From NCBI RefSeq assembly GCF_032461945.1, contig NZ_JAWCUD010000003.1, positions 310,001-374,000 of the forward strand: DNA of 64,000 bases. Direction: 5' to 3'. Position 1 is the stretch's first letter. Each line of letters opens with the position of its first letter. The translations under genes and the position numbers were made by a program. Shown here piece by piece: positions 33,768 through 41,944 of the stretch. Origin of the DNA: Paenibacillus_E violae (GTDB lineage Bacteria; Bacillota; Bacilli; Paenibacillales; NBRC-103111). The notes below the pieces were generated by a model. That model was not told where the DNA came from. It saw nothing but the letters and a program-made list of their open reading frames with translations, and did not search any database.

Positions 33768-34373
33768 TCAATTCACTTTGGCTCCATGCGAGATTGTGAA
33801 CAACACGGCTTGCTCTGTATCCATTCGTAATCCCTTGAGCGTGATGCTTTTGAAATCCACTCCATCCATTTTAGCTCCCCTTACGTCAGCTCCCTGTAAT
33901 TTTGCTCTAGCTAACAATGTTCTCGTAAGATCACAATTTCTTAAGTCGGCTTTTTCTAAATTAGCTTCCGTTAAATCTGATTCTAAAAATTTAATTCCAC
34001 GTAAATCTTGCTTAACCAATCTGGCACTTCTTAAATTCGTATAAGACCAATCTCCTTGGAAGATGGTGATTCCATCTAATTGGGCACTGGAGAAATCTGA
34101 ACCTGTCATTTTGCATGTTTCAAACTTCGAGACAAATAAATTGGCTTCGGTAAAGTTACAATTCTCAAACGCGGATTCCTTATGAATGGAGCTATTTAAG
34201 GAAGCACCCCGAAAATTACATTCAACGAAACGGCAGTTCCTCGTTGTAATCTCTTCTAACGATCCGTTAGCAAATATGCAACGATGAAAAGTGCAGCTGA
34301 TTAGCTCCCCATACCTCAAATCTTGATTGCTAAAGTTTATTCCTTCATAAGTTTGATTGATATGCTCAAACAT
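33768..34373 (-). CDS. Qnr/McbG-like pentapeptide-repeat protein
   Basis: The 201-aa protein is made of tandem pentapeptides of the A(D/N)LXX type (for example NFRGASLNSS, DLTEANLEKADLRNCDL, KLQGADVRGAKMDG) that fold into a right-handed beta-helix. Length and the C-terminal pattern (TLKGLRMDTEQAVLF) resemble Qnr and McbG proteins, which mimic DNA and protect gyrase. Whether this one acts on gyrase is not known. It begins 1 bp after the WYL regulator stop codon (TAACATG) with an AGGAGGAG site, so the two genes are translationally linked. Confidence 0.85.
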   Translation of the reverse strand: MFEHINQTYEGINFSNQDLRYGELISCTFHRCIFANGSLEEITTRNCRFVECNFRGASLNSSIHKESAFENCNFTEANLFVSKFETCKMTGSDFSSAQLDGITIFQGDWSYTNLRSARLVKQDLRGIKFLESDLTEANLEKADLRNCDLTRTLLARAKLQGADVRGAKMDGVDFKSITLKGLRMDTEQAVLFTISHGAKVN

Positions 34374-34374
34374 G

Positions 34375-35307
34375 TTACTCCTCCTTTGAATCTTTTAACG
34401 TATACTTCTCTACCATTGTATTCAAATAATCTCGAAACTCTTTAACGTAGGATTTCGGCTCTACGATTTCCAGATTTGTCCCGAAGCTCGCTAAAAATTG
34501 AAAGCCAATACTATTTTGAGGAACATAGATGGTGGCCAAGAAGTATTCAGAACTACAGGTTTCAATGCTCTTTCGACCGTACCTTTCAAGAAGTTTATCT
34601 TTTATGCTCGGCGAAATCAACGCCTTAATAGCGACTAGTGCCGGCTGATAACTTGCTTCATGTTCTTGTTCCAATACATAATCTCTAGGGGTAAAGGTGT
34701 TTTCATCCATAAGAAGATGATCGATCCTCGATAATTTAAAAGTTCTATAACTCTGACGATGCAAACAGAAACCTTTCAGATACCAACTCGATTCACTAAA
34801 ATGAAGCTGATACGGCTCGACAACTCTATTCGTAGTGGTGCCATTTTTATCTATATAATCAAAGGATACCAACCTTCTCTTCCATATCGATTCTTGGCAT
34901 ATCTTCAAGGTTTGAAGAATCTCAGACCGCCCCTCCCATTCATAAAAGGACAGTTGGATTGAACCTTTCGTAGACGATGGACTAACCATGGCTTCTATTT
35001 TTTTTATGGTCACTTCAACATCTTCGCTCACTAGGATTTGTCCCAATCCACCGAGAGCAGTCAATATATTCTCCAAGTCTGAGTTGCTTAGAAGACGTTT
35101 ATCAACCTTGTATTCATCCATAATGCCATATCCGCCATGAATTCCATTGACCGAATAGATCGGAATGTTTGATAAACTCAGTGTTTCCATATCTCGAAGA
35201 ATCGTTCTTTTGGAAACGTTAAATAATTGTGCAAATATTTTAGTTGAAACGATATCTTTTTTCAGCAATATCATGATGATAGATAATAGTCTTTCAACCT
35301 TCTCCAT
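34375..35307 (-). CDS. HTH_11/WYL-domain transcriptional regulator (YafY/YobV type)
   Basis: The 310-aa product starts MEKVERLLSIIMILL and has an N-terminal winged helix (FAQLFNVSKRTILRDMETL) followed by the HGGYGI turn and a C-terminal WYL/WCX region (RVVEPYQLHFSESSWYLKGFC, HRQSYRTFKLSRI). WYL regulators sense small ligands or nucleic-acid stress. The start at 35307 has a GAGGGGG box; the longer frame upstream has none. It is transcribed divergently from the VOC gene across the palindrome at 35342-35361. Confidence 0.9.
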   Translation of the reverse strand: MEKVERLLSIIMILLKKDIVSTKIFAQLFNVSKRTILRDMETLSLSNIPIYSVNGIHGGYGIMDEYKVDKRLLSNSDLENILTALGGLGQILVSEDVEVTIKKIEAMVSPSSTKGSIQLSFYEWEGRSEILQTLKICQESIWKRRLVSFDYIDKNGTTTNRVVEPYQLHFSESSWYLKGFCLHRQSYRTFKLSRIDHLLMDENTFTPRDYVLEQEHEASYQPALVAIKALISPSIKDKLLERYGRKSIETCSSEYFLATIYVPQNSIGFQFLASFGTNLEIVEPKSYVKEFRDYLNTMVEKYTLKDSKEE

Positions 35308-35332
35308 ATATCCCCCTCTATTTTTGTACTTT

Positions 35333-35361
35333 ATTTTAAATGGTGACATACGTATGTCACC
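35333..35361. promoter_or_regulatory. WYL-regulator promoter with a perfect 20-bp palindromic operator
   Basis: GGTGACATACGTATGTCACC at 35342-35361 is a perfect palindrome between the divergent genes. On the minus strand GTGACA (inside the palindrome) and TAAAAT (35333-35338) are spaced by 16 bp, giving a plausible regulator promoter whose -35 is covered by the palindrome. On the plus strand a TATACT box follows 17 bp after the palindrome centre region. Confidence 0.75.
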
Positions 35362-35407
35362 TCTTATCCAGTATACTTCATTTATCACAAGAAGGAGGTA
35401 TGGTTTT

Positions 35408-35887
35408 ATGGCAGCTATTACATATTTAAACTTTGATGGGATCGCAGAACAAGCCATTGAATTTTATTCAAAGGCTTTACACGCAAAGGAGGTAAAAAAA
35501 GTAAGATTTAGCGATTTCCCGCAAGACCCAAACTATCCATTGCCAGAAAATGAATTAACTATGATTATGGAGTCTTCCATCGAATTTGCAGGCGGGAAAA
35601 TCATGATGTCGGATATTCTGCCTTCGATGAAGCGTGTAACGGGCGAGTTGGTTAAAGGCAATAATTTACTGATTAGTATCGTTATCGATGACACGCAGCT
35701 ACTAGAAAATTACTTTGCTAATTTGTCTGTAGGTGGTTATGTTATCATGCCGTTATCAGAAATGCCTTGGTCTTCCTGCTTCGGAATGCTGGTTGATAAG
35801 TTTGGTGTTGGTTGGAAATTTAATAGTGACGCAGATAAGTTCCTCGATAAAGTTATTTCCAACAAACGGTCATTCAGTGGAAATTGA
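35408..35887 (+). CDS. VOC/glyoxalase-like (PhnB-type) protein
   Basis: The 159-aa protein starts MAAITYLNFDGIAEQAIEFYSKAL and follows the PhnB/3-demethylubiquinone-like branch of the VOC superfamily (YLNFDGNAEEA-type N-terminus; LSVGGYVIMPLSEMPWSSCFGMLVDKFGVGW in pieces). Such proteins are of uncertain function, some bind metals or antibiotics. GAAGGAGG lies 9 nt before the ATG, and the longer in-frame extension upstream is noncoding. It overlaps the next gene by 11 bp and is divergent from the WYL regulator. Confidence 0.88.
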   Translation: MAAITYLNFDGIAEQAIEFYSKALHAKEVKKVRFSDFPQDPNYPLPENELTMIMESSIEFAGGKIMMSDILPSMKRVTGELVKGNNLLISIVIDDTQLLENYFANLSVGGYVIMPLSEMPWSSCFGMLVDKFGVGWKFNSDADKFLDKVISNKRSFSGN

Positions 35888-36446
35888 AAATTTTATTCCA
35901 GTAAAATCGAGAGCAGATTTCAGAATATGGCTGCAGAACAATTGCAAGACGGAAAAGTGTTGCTGGGTCTTGGTTAGTATGACGCCCACCACCGATGTGT
36001 TGTTATATTTGGACGCGGTCGAGGAAGCTTTGTGCTTTGGATGGATCGATGGAGTTAAGAAGAAGATTTCCGAAACGGCGCTGGCTCAGAGACTATCTCC
36101 TAGAACTAAAAAAAGTTCATGGACTGAATTAAATAAAGAACGTGTCCGCCGCCTCGAAAAGTTGGGGTTAATGAGCGACGAAGGAAGAAGGGTTCTTCCT
36201 GATATGAATCACAACACTTTTAGAATAGATGAAGAGATAGAGCAAAGGCTAAAAGAGGAAAAGCAAGTTTACGATAATTTCATAGCATTTCCAGATCTTT
36301 ATAAGAGAGTTAGAATCGATACAATTCAAAGCAATAAGAATCAACCAGAATTGTTCAGGAGCAGATTAGACAAATTCATAACCAATACTAGAGAAAACAA
36401 TATGTACGGTCAATGGAACGATAACGGACGTCTACTAGATAATTAG
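35877..36446 (+). CDS. YdeI/OmpD-associated-like protein (DUF1801-related)
   Basis: From a GTG at 35877 the product is 189 aa with the YdeI pattern: FIPVKSRADFRIWLQNN, CCWVLVSM, LDAVEEALCFGWIDGVKKK, QRLSPRTKKSSWTELNKERV. The family is widespread and its biochemical role is unsettled. No upstream ATG in frame fits the family start; the GTG is inside the end of the VOC gene, so translation is probably coupled. The start is the least certain part. Confidence 0.8.
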   Translation: MEIENFIPVKSRADFRIWLQNNCKTEKCCWVLVSMTPTTDVLLYLDAVEEALCFGWIDGVKKKISETALAQRLSPRTKKSSWTELNKERVRRLEKLGLMSDEGRRVLPDMNHNTFRIDEEIEQRLKEEKQVYDNFIAFPDLYKRVRIDTIQSNKNQPELFRSRLDKFITNTRENNMYGQWNDNGRLLDN

Positions 36447-36483
36447 ATGCTCTAGGGCAATTTGGTTGAATGTACACTTATCG

Positions 36484-36520
36484 AAAAAATGGCAGTGCCC
36501 GAAATAGGGGCACTGCCATT
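36484..36520. terminator. Bidirectional terminator
   Basis: Arms AATGGCAGTGCCC/GGGGCACTGCCATT with a 6-nt loop are flanked by an A run at the left and serve the YdeI-like gene (plus) and the sugar importer operon ending at 36554 (minus). The U run is clear only on the minus strand. Confidence 0.85.
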
Positions 36521-36553
36521 TGCTATATCTCAGGGTGTTCCTGATGTGACTTT

Positions 36554-37375
36554 CTACTTCACAGCACCTTGCGTGATCCCATTTATAATCCACTTTTGCG
36601 CAATCAGATAGACGATTACCATTGGGGCAAGCGCAAGCAGATACGAGGCAAAAGCCAAGTTGAAATCCGTGCTGAACTGGCCTTGAAATACGTACTGCAC
36701 CAATGGAAGCGTATATGATTCCGGTTTGCCTAAAATAATAAGCGGCAGCATAAAATCATTCCACGTCGACAAACAGCTTAATATGGCGATAGTCGCATTG
36801 ATCGGCGCAAGAAGAGGGAATATAATGCGCCAGAAGGTGCCGTACGTGGAAGCACCGTCAACTGTAGCGGCTTCTTCCAATTCAATCGGTATCGTGCGGA
36901 TATACCCGACATAAACAAAAATGTTAAAAGCAAGTCCGTACACGATGTAGAGAATTATTAATCCAGGCATGTTGTTCATATGCAAATTCGTTGTCAGCTT
37001 TACAATTGGAAGCATAATAATTTGGAATGGAATGAACATGGCACTGATGAAATAAAAATATAAACCTTTAAAAAACTTGTTGTTCATATTTCGCGCAATC
37101 GCATAGGAAACGAGTGAATTGGTCAGAAGTATGAAACCAACGGAACAGACGGTAATTACAAAGCTGTTCCCAAAAGCCGTGAAAAAGTCGGTCGCTTCAA
37201 TCGCATTTGCGAAGTTTTCAAAGTGCAACCCCGTTGGCAGCGAAAAGACCGATTTCGCCATTTCCTCCGGATTCTTTAGGGCAATGGCAACCGCCATATA
37301 TAAAGGGAACAAAATGAGCAATGATCCCAGTGCGATCAAAATTGAGACGATCCAGTTCGTGGAGTGTTTGGTCAT
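36554..37375 (-). CDS. Sugar ABC transporter permease (MsmG/MalG type)
   Basis: The 273-aa permease has six hydrophobic helices and the coupling loop IPIELEEAATVDGASTYGTFWRI (recognisable EAA core), with the C-terminal KWIINGITQGAVK seen in CUT1 permeases. Its ATG overlaps the stop of the partner permease gene as TAATG (37375). Confidence 0.94.
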   Translation of the reverse strand: MTKHSTNWIVSILIALGSLLILFPLYMAVAIALKNPEEMAKSVFSLPTGLHFENFANAIEATDFFTAFGNSFVITVCSVGFILLTNSLVSYAIARNMNNKFFKGLYFYFISAMFIPFQIIMLPIVKLTTNLHMNNMPGLIILYIVYGLAFNIFVYVGYIRTIPIELEEAATVDGASTYGTFWRIIFPLLAPINATIAILSCLSTWNDFMLPLIILGKPESYTLPLVQYVFQGQFSTDFNLAFASYLLALAPMVIVYLIAQKWIINGITQGAVK

Positions 37376-38241
37376 TAGGCTTCCATCTCCCGTTTCTGCA
37401 AAAATTTAAGCTGTAGGACAGAGATGACGACAATCACGATAAAGTAAATGACGGCATTCGCGGATTGGTACGCAAACTCTCCGCCTTGGAAGCCGCCTTG
37501 ATAAATCAAGAAGGCAATGGACTGAGTCGCGCGACCAGGTCCGCCTCCTGTCAATGCAACGATCTGATCAAAAACCATCAGGGATCCCTTCATGGCAAGG
37601 ACCATATTGATCGTGAAAAAAGAGGAGATCATGGGAAATGTAATTTTCCAAAACGTCTGCCATTTACCGGCCCCGTCCAAAGAGGAAGCTTCATAGATAT
37701 CTTGTGGAATCGTTTGAAGTCCAGAGAGATATAGAATCGTATTAAACGCAATGCCTTGCCATACAGCTACAATTACGATCCCGATCCATGCCCATTGTTC
37801 ATTGCCCAGGATGTTGGTGGAAAGGAACTCGATTCCTAATTTCTCCCCCATGGTAGGAACAACGTTGGAAAATAGATAGTTGAAGATATAACTGACAATG
37901 AGTACGCCAAGCACGTTAGGGAGAAAATAAACACCCCGGAAGAAATTACGGTATTTAATACGTGAGTTAAGACCTAGTGCAATGAGCAAGCTTATTACAT
38001 TAATGAATATCGTAACGACGATCGCGTATTTAAACGTAAACAAATAGGAGTTAATCACATTGACATCTTGAAAGAGGTTGATAAAATTTTTAAAACCTAT
38101 AAAATCGTACCCTTCGCTATACCCATCCCAATTCGTGAATGCGTAATAAATGCCCTGTAGAGCTGGAAAGGTATGAAAAGCGAAAAACAGTAGCAACGCT
38201 GGTATTGCCATACTGTAAAACGCCGCTTTTTTTGAAACCAT
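37375..38241 (-). CDS. Sugar ABC transporter permease (MsmF/MalF type)
   Basis: This 288-aa CUT1 permease has the N-terminal FAFHTFPALQGIYYAFTNWDGY-type pattern and the EAA loop IPQDIYEASSLDGAGKWQTF. It couples with the MsmG-like protein to import an oligosaccharide. It follows the binding-protein gene after the hairpin at 38265-38290. Confidence 0.94.
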   Translation of the reverse strand: MVSKKAAFYSMAIPALLLFFAFHTFPALQGIYYAFTNWDGYSEGYDFIGFKNFINLFQDVNVINSYLFTFKYAIVVTIFINVISLLIALGLNSRIKYRNFFRGVYFLPNVLGVLIVSYIFNYLFSNVVPTMGEKLGIEFLSTNILGNEQWAWIGIVIVAVWQGIAFNTILYLSGLQTIPQDIYEASSLDGAGKWQTFWKITFPMISSFFTINMVLAMKGSLMVFDQIVALTGGGPGRATQSIAFLIYQGGFQGGEFAYQSANAVIYFIVIVVISVLQLKFLQKREMEA

Positions 38242-38264
38242 GATGAACCTCCTTTATAAATAGG

Positions 38265-38290
38265 GAGAGAGCACCTTATGGCGCTCTCTT
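38265..38290 (-). terminator. Intercistronic hairpin after the LacI-controlled binding-protein gene
   Basis: Arms GAGAGAGC/GCTCTCTT form a short hairpin in the 65-bp gap between binding protein and permease. It probably lowers permease expression relative to the binding protein. Confidence 0.55.
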
Positions 38291-38306
38291 CTATATGTGT
38301 CGGCGC

Positions 38307-39575
38307 TTACTTGCGGTTAGCAACTTTATCCCACTCGGTATCAAATTGTTTCACATAAGCATTGACATCTTTCTTCTGCAGGTAGCTTTGGATAATCGTA
38401 TCCGCTTTAACAGCACCAGGAATGTAGTGATCGGAGAAGTCCTCAATAGCGCCGCTCGTGAACGAAGCATTCAGATCCTGTACACTGGCATCGGTTTGAT
38501 TCACATTTTTCACAGCAGAGAACGCTTTTTGCTCATCAATGTAAGTTTGAACGTTTTCCGTTTTTAGCATGAATTCAATAAATTTCTTGGCCTCTTCAGG
38601 ATGCTTGCTGCTTTTGGAAATCGTCAGCAGGGTATCCACGCCGGAAATAACTTTATTTTTAGCCGGGTCGTTGGTTGCCGGGAATGGGAATACACCCAAA
38701 TCTATGCTAGGATTCGCTTTTTTGATTTCAGGAATAGCCCATACACCTTGCAGATACATAGCAGATTCACCTTTAGCAAAAGCCGTGTTACCATCGTTGT
38801 AACCTTTGCCCATCATATCCTTTTGGCCAAAATCCAGAAGCTTTAATTGCTTGTCAGCTACTTCACGGAATTCCGGGCTGTCAAACTTCACTGAACCTTT
38901 TGATCTCTTGTCATAGAAATCAATACCCAAGATGTTGGTTGACAAGGAGTTAAATGGCACCATCACCGTCCAAGAGTCTTTGATCGTCAAATAGATCGGA
39001 GTTTTACCGGCATCCTTCACTTTTTGCGCGGTAGCCAGCAATTCATCCCAGGTTTTCGGAACGCTTAGGCCAAGCTCCTTAAACATCGTTTTATTGTAAA
39101 TAACACCGCTTGCATTCGCAGTAAAAGGAATCGCGCTAAGTTGATCGCTTCCTGTCAGTTTTTTCAACATGTTTATGTAGGAAGGCTGGATATTGGCTGT
39201 CAGAGAATCGTTCGAAAAATCTGCAAATAATCCGCTCTTGGATAGCTGAGCATACGTATCCGTTGCTCCGAGACCAATAACATCAGGTACATCTTTTTTG
39301 GCAACACGCGTCTTAAGAACAGTTTCCGCATCCGGCGGGTTAACTTGAGTCACGATGATGTTCGGATTCGCATCGTTAAACTTTTTTACCAGCGCATCGA
39401 AGGAGGCTTTCGCTTCCGCTTTATTCTGGAAGAACTCGAGTTTCACTTTCTCTCCGGGAGCAGCTGAAGTTGCCGGATTGGAAGCAGATTCACTGTTCGT
39501 CTTCCCGCCACCACAGCCTGCTAGGACGGAAAGAGCAAGGACGCTTGTACAAATCGTTGTAACTGTTTTTTTCAT
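38307..39575 (-). CDS. Sugar ABC transporter solute-binding lipoprotein (SBP family 1)
   Basis: The 422-aa product has a lipoprotein signal ending VLAGCGGGKT and the family-1 binding fold (VKLEFFQNKAEAKASFDALV; SAIPFTANASGVIYNKTMF). The ATG at 39575 is chosen because GGAGG lies 8 nt upstream; the frame extends five codons further without a site. It is the first gene of the operon controlled by the LacI-type regulator, as two LacI operators lie in its promoter region. Confidence 0.93.
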   Translation of the reverse strand: MKKTVTTICTSVLALSVLAGCGGGKTNSESASNPATSAAPGEKVKLEFFQNKAEAKASFDALVKKFNDANPNIIVTQVNPPDAETVLKTRVAKKDVPDVIGLGATDTYAQLSKSGLFADFSNDSLTANIQPSYINMLKKLTGSDQLSAIPFTANASGVIYNKTMFKELGLSVPKTWDELLATAQKVKDAGKTPIYLTIKDSWTVMVPFNSLSTNILGIDFYDKRSKGSVKFDSPEFREVADKQLKLLDFGQKDMMGKGYNDGNTAFAKGESAMYLQGVWAIPEIKKANPSIDLGVFPFPATNDPAKNKVISGVDTLLTISKSSKHPEEAKKFIEFMLKTENVQTYIDEQKAFSAVKNVNQTDASVQDLNASFTSGAIEDFSDHYIPGAVKADTIIQSYLQKKDVNAYVKQFDTEWDKVANRK

Positions 39576-39634
39576 CGAAGAAACCTCCATTTTATAAAAG
39601 AATAAATATGAGTAAGACTAAGCTTCAGTAAGAG

Positions 39635-39644
39635 TAAACGTTTA
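39635..39644. promoter_or_regulatory. LacI-type operator 1
   Basis: TAAACGTTTA, extended to the 14-bp perfect palindrome AGTAAACGTTTACT (39633-39646), 60 bp before the binding-protein start. It matches the CG-centred operator class of LacI/GalR regulators. Confidence 0.75.
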
Positions 39645-39755
39645 CTTAAGGGAGAAAAAAAAGAACGAACCAACTTGCTTCACATCACCACCTATAAATA
39701 ATGAAACTTGTTCATTTTTATGACTCTAAGCCCTTCATGTAGCAGACATTTAGGT

Positions 39756-39765
39756 TAAACGTTTA
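39756..39765. promoter_or_regulatory. LacI-type operator 2
   Basis: The same 10-bp core TAAACGTTTA, just after the LacI stop codon, 121 bp from operator 1. Two spaced copies allow DNA looping. Confidence 0.7.
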
Positions 39766-39792
39766 CTTAAAATTCTGAAAAAGAAGCCCTTT

Positions 39793-40803
39793 TCAAGGCT
39801 TGGATCGCACGGTTTGTCTTTCCACCAATTGATGGCTTACGATGCTGCTCGACACTTGCATTTCACTTTGTTCAATTAAAGAAATCAGCTTCTCTGAGGC
39901 CAAACGTCCCATCATGGTCAATGGTTGATGGATGGTCGTCAGCGGCGGGTAGACCATTCTTGCAAATTTCAAATCATCATAACCTATGATCGAAAGATCA
40001 TCCGGAATCTTGAGCCCTTGTTCAAAGGCATAATTCATGGCACCAATGGCCATCTCATCGCTTGCCGCGAACACAGCTGTAAAAGGAGGCGATTCTGTCA
40101 GCAGCTTCTTCATAGCCTCTCTGCTGCGCTCCAATTGAAAACCACCAATGGCTACGCGCGATTCAAGGTATTCAATGCCATTGTCAGCCAAAGCCTGACG
40201 GTACCCCTCCAAGCGTGGATAACCCGCTATCTGATCCTTAAGCGAACCGCTAATCATAGCGATTTCCCGGTGTCCCTTCTGAATGAGATAATTTGTCGCA
40301 TGGTAGGCTGCTTGACGATCATCGACTTTGACATACGGGATCATATGTTTTTGAGACATTGTATTTACAAGTATGACGGGAACTCGCATTTCCTTGATTG
40401 CTTGATAGTATTCATCCTTCAGCACTTCACTTGTGAAAACAATGCCATCTACCTGCTTCTCCCTTAGAACTTGCAGATACTTCATGGTCCGCTTGCCTTC
40501 TTCAGCCGTATTGCACACAATGACACTGAACCCTTTTTCTTGAGCAGTCTCCTCAATACCATGAAGAATATCGGATGAGAAGCTGCTGGACACATGCGGA
40601 AACAAGACGCCAATGGTCTGAGTCCTCTTATTAACGAGCCCTCTTGCAATTGCGTTAGGTTGATAACCCAGTTCTTCCACCGCTTGCATAACCTTTTGTC
40701 TGGTCCTGTCTGAATAGCCGGCGAGGTTATGAAGCACCCGGGAAACCGTAGCAACAGAAACATTCGCTGCCTTGGCCACATCTTTAATTGTCGGAGGATT
40801 CAT
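39793..40803 (-). CDS. LacI/GalR-family sugar-responsive repressor
   Basis: The 336-aa regulator has the LacI helix-turn-helix and hinge (IKDVAKAANVSVATVSRVLHNLAGYSDRTRQKV, recognisable by VSVATVSRVL) and a periplasmic-binding-like effector domain (TIGVLFPHVSSSFSSDI; FAASDEMAIGAMNYAFEQG). Copies of its presumed operator lie before its own gene and before the importer. It probably represses both until an imported sugar binds. Confidence 0.93.
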   Translation of the reverse strand: MNPPTIKDVAKAANVSVATVSRVLHNLAGYSDRTRQKVMQAVEELGYQPNAIARGLVNKRTQTIGVLFPHVSSSFSSDILHGIEETAQEKGFSVIVCNTAEEGKRTMKYLQVLREKQVDGIVFTSEVLKDEYYQAIKEMRVPVILVNTMSQKHMIPYVKVDDRQAAYHATNYLIQKGHREIAMISGSLKDQIAGYPRLEGYRQALADNGIEYLESRVAIGGFQLERSREAMKKLLTESPPFTAVFAASDEMAIGAMNYAFEQGLKIPDDLSIIGYDDLKFARMVYPPLTTIHQPLTMMGRLASEKLISLIEQSEMQVSSSIVSHQLVERQTVRSKP

Positions 40804-40844
40804 ACGGTAATTTCCCTACTTTGCATAACATCTAATGGTTTACG

Positions 40845-40854
40845 TAAACGTTTA
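40845..40854. promoter_or_regulatory. LacI-type operator 3 (autoregulatory)
   Basis: The core TAAACGTTTA occurs 42 bp upstream of the LacI-type start codon, matching the two operators near the importer. Confidence 0.7.
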
Positions 40855-40937
40855 AGTAATTTTAGAATAGTCCCCTGTGCAGGATTTGTCAAATAGTTTT
40901 TAAATCGCTTACAAAAACTGCCTTTGCAAGGTTTGAC

Positions 40938-41924
40938 TTATTCATCAGCCGTAAAGGAGGCTTGCTCCATAAAATGAGCGACTTCGTCATAAGTTGGCAG
41001 CGCCGGTATTGCGCCGTAACGTGTCGTTGTCAAAGCCGCCGCTGCATTCGCAAATACGAGTATTTCATGCATTCGTTTTTCAGTTAGCCGAACAGGGTCA
41101 CTTACTTCTCGACTTAGCTGAAACAACACCGCCCCGATGAAAGAATCCCCTGCCCCCGTCGTATCTATTGCGTTAATCTTATGCCCTGGCACAGACACAC
41201 GGAATGTTCCATCCTTCGTGAACCATGTGGCGCCTCGTGAACCACGCGTCAACAGCACGCTCCCTACATCACCGACAAACAGGGAAGCGATAGCTTCTGC
41301 CTCATCACGAATACCGGTGATAAAGGTCAGCTCTTCATCGCTAATTTTAATCAAGTTGCTGTATGGAATAAAGGCCAGAATCGTTTGCCTGCACATTTCT
41401 GCGCTTTCCCAGAGCGGAAGCCTTACGTTTGGATCGAAACTGATGAAGCCGCCTGCGCGCTTGACGGATTCTATTGCGCGAATGTGCGCATATTTTACCG
41501 GTGCCTCAATCAAGTCAACGGAACCAAAGTGCAGCAAACTTCCCCATTCAAACCGGCATGCTTCAATATCCGCCTCATCCAACAACATATCTGCACTTGG
41601 CTTACGATAGAAGGCAAAATCACGGCTGCCATCTTTTTGCAAACTAACGAACGCTAGCGCCGTATTAGCCTCCGATGTGCGGGATACGTACCGGGTGTCC
41701 ACACCAGTCTGCTCCAACGTTTCTATCAAAAAATCGCCGAATGCATCAGCACCCAGCTTGCCGATAAAGGCGCTTCGCCCTCCAAGCTTCGCGACGGTAC
41801 AAGCGCCATTGGCCGGGGCACCGCCCGCTGCCTTGCTGAAAGAGATGACTGCATGCAGTGGAACGCCTGTTTCCGCAGGGATGAAATCGATTAATGCTTC
41901 CCCGATTGTGTATACCGTTCTCAT
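40938..41924 (-). CDS. PfkB-family carbohydrate kinase (fructokinase-like)
   Basis: The 328-aa kinase has the PfkB signatures: N-terminal IGEALIDFIP, GGAPANGACTVAKLGG and the catalytic DTTGAGDSF. It phosphorylates a sugar with ATP in the cytoplasm. Position directly after the response-regulator gene and near a GH32 enzyme makes fructose the likely substrate. The ATG at 41924 has AGGGGG 7 nt upstream; the longer frame is not needed. Confidence 0.9.
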   Translation of the reverse strand: MRTVYTIGEALIDFIPAETGVPLHAVISFSKAAGGAPANGACTVAKLGGRSAFIGKLGADAFGDFLIETLEQTGVDTRYVSRTSEANTALAFVSLQKDGSRDFAFYRKPSADMLLDEADIEACRFEWGSLLHFGSVDLIEAPVKYAHIRAIESVKRAGGFISFDPNVRLPLWESAEMCRQTILAFIPYSNLIKISDEELTFITGIRDEAEAIASLFVGDVGSVLLTRGSRGATWFTKDGTFRVSVPGHKINAIDTTGAGDSFIGAVLFQLSREVSDPVRLTEKRMHEILVFANAAAALTTTRYGAIPALPTYDEVAHFMEQASFTADE

Positions 41925-41944
41925 GTTTATCCCCCTATGAAATG

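Noticed and set aside
34375..35457. WYL regulator starting at 35457
   Set aside because: The first 50 codons of that frame overlap the 20-bp palindrome and the VOC promoter, have no homology pattern and no ribosome site; the ATG at 35307 has an excellent one.
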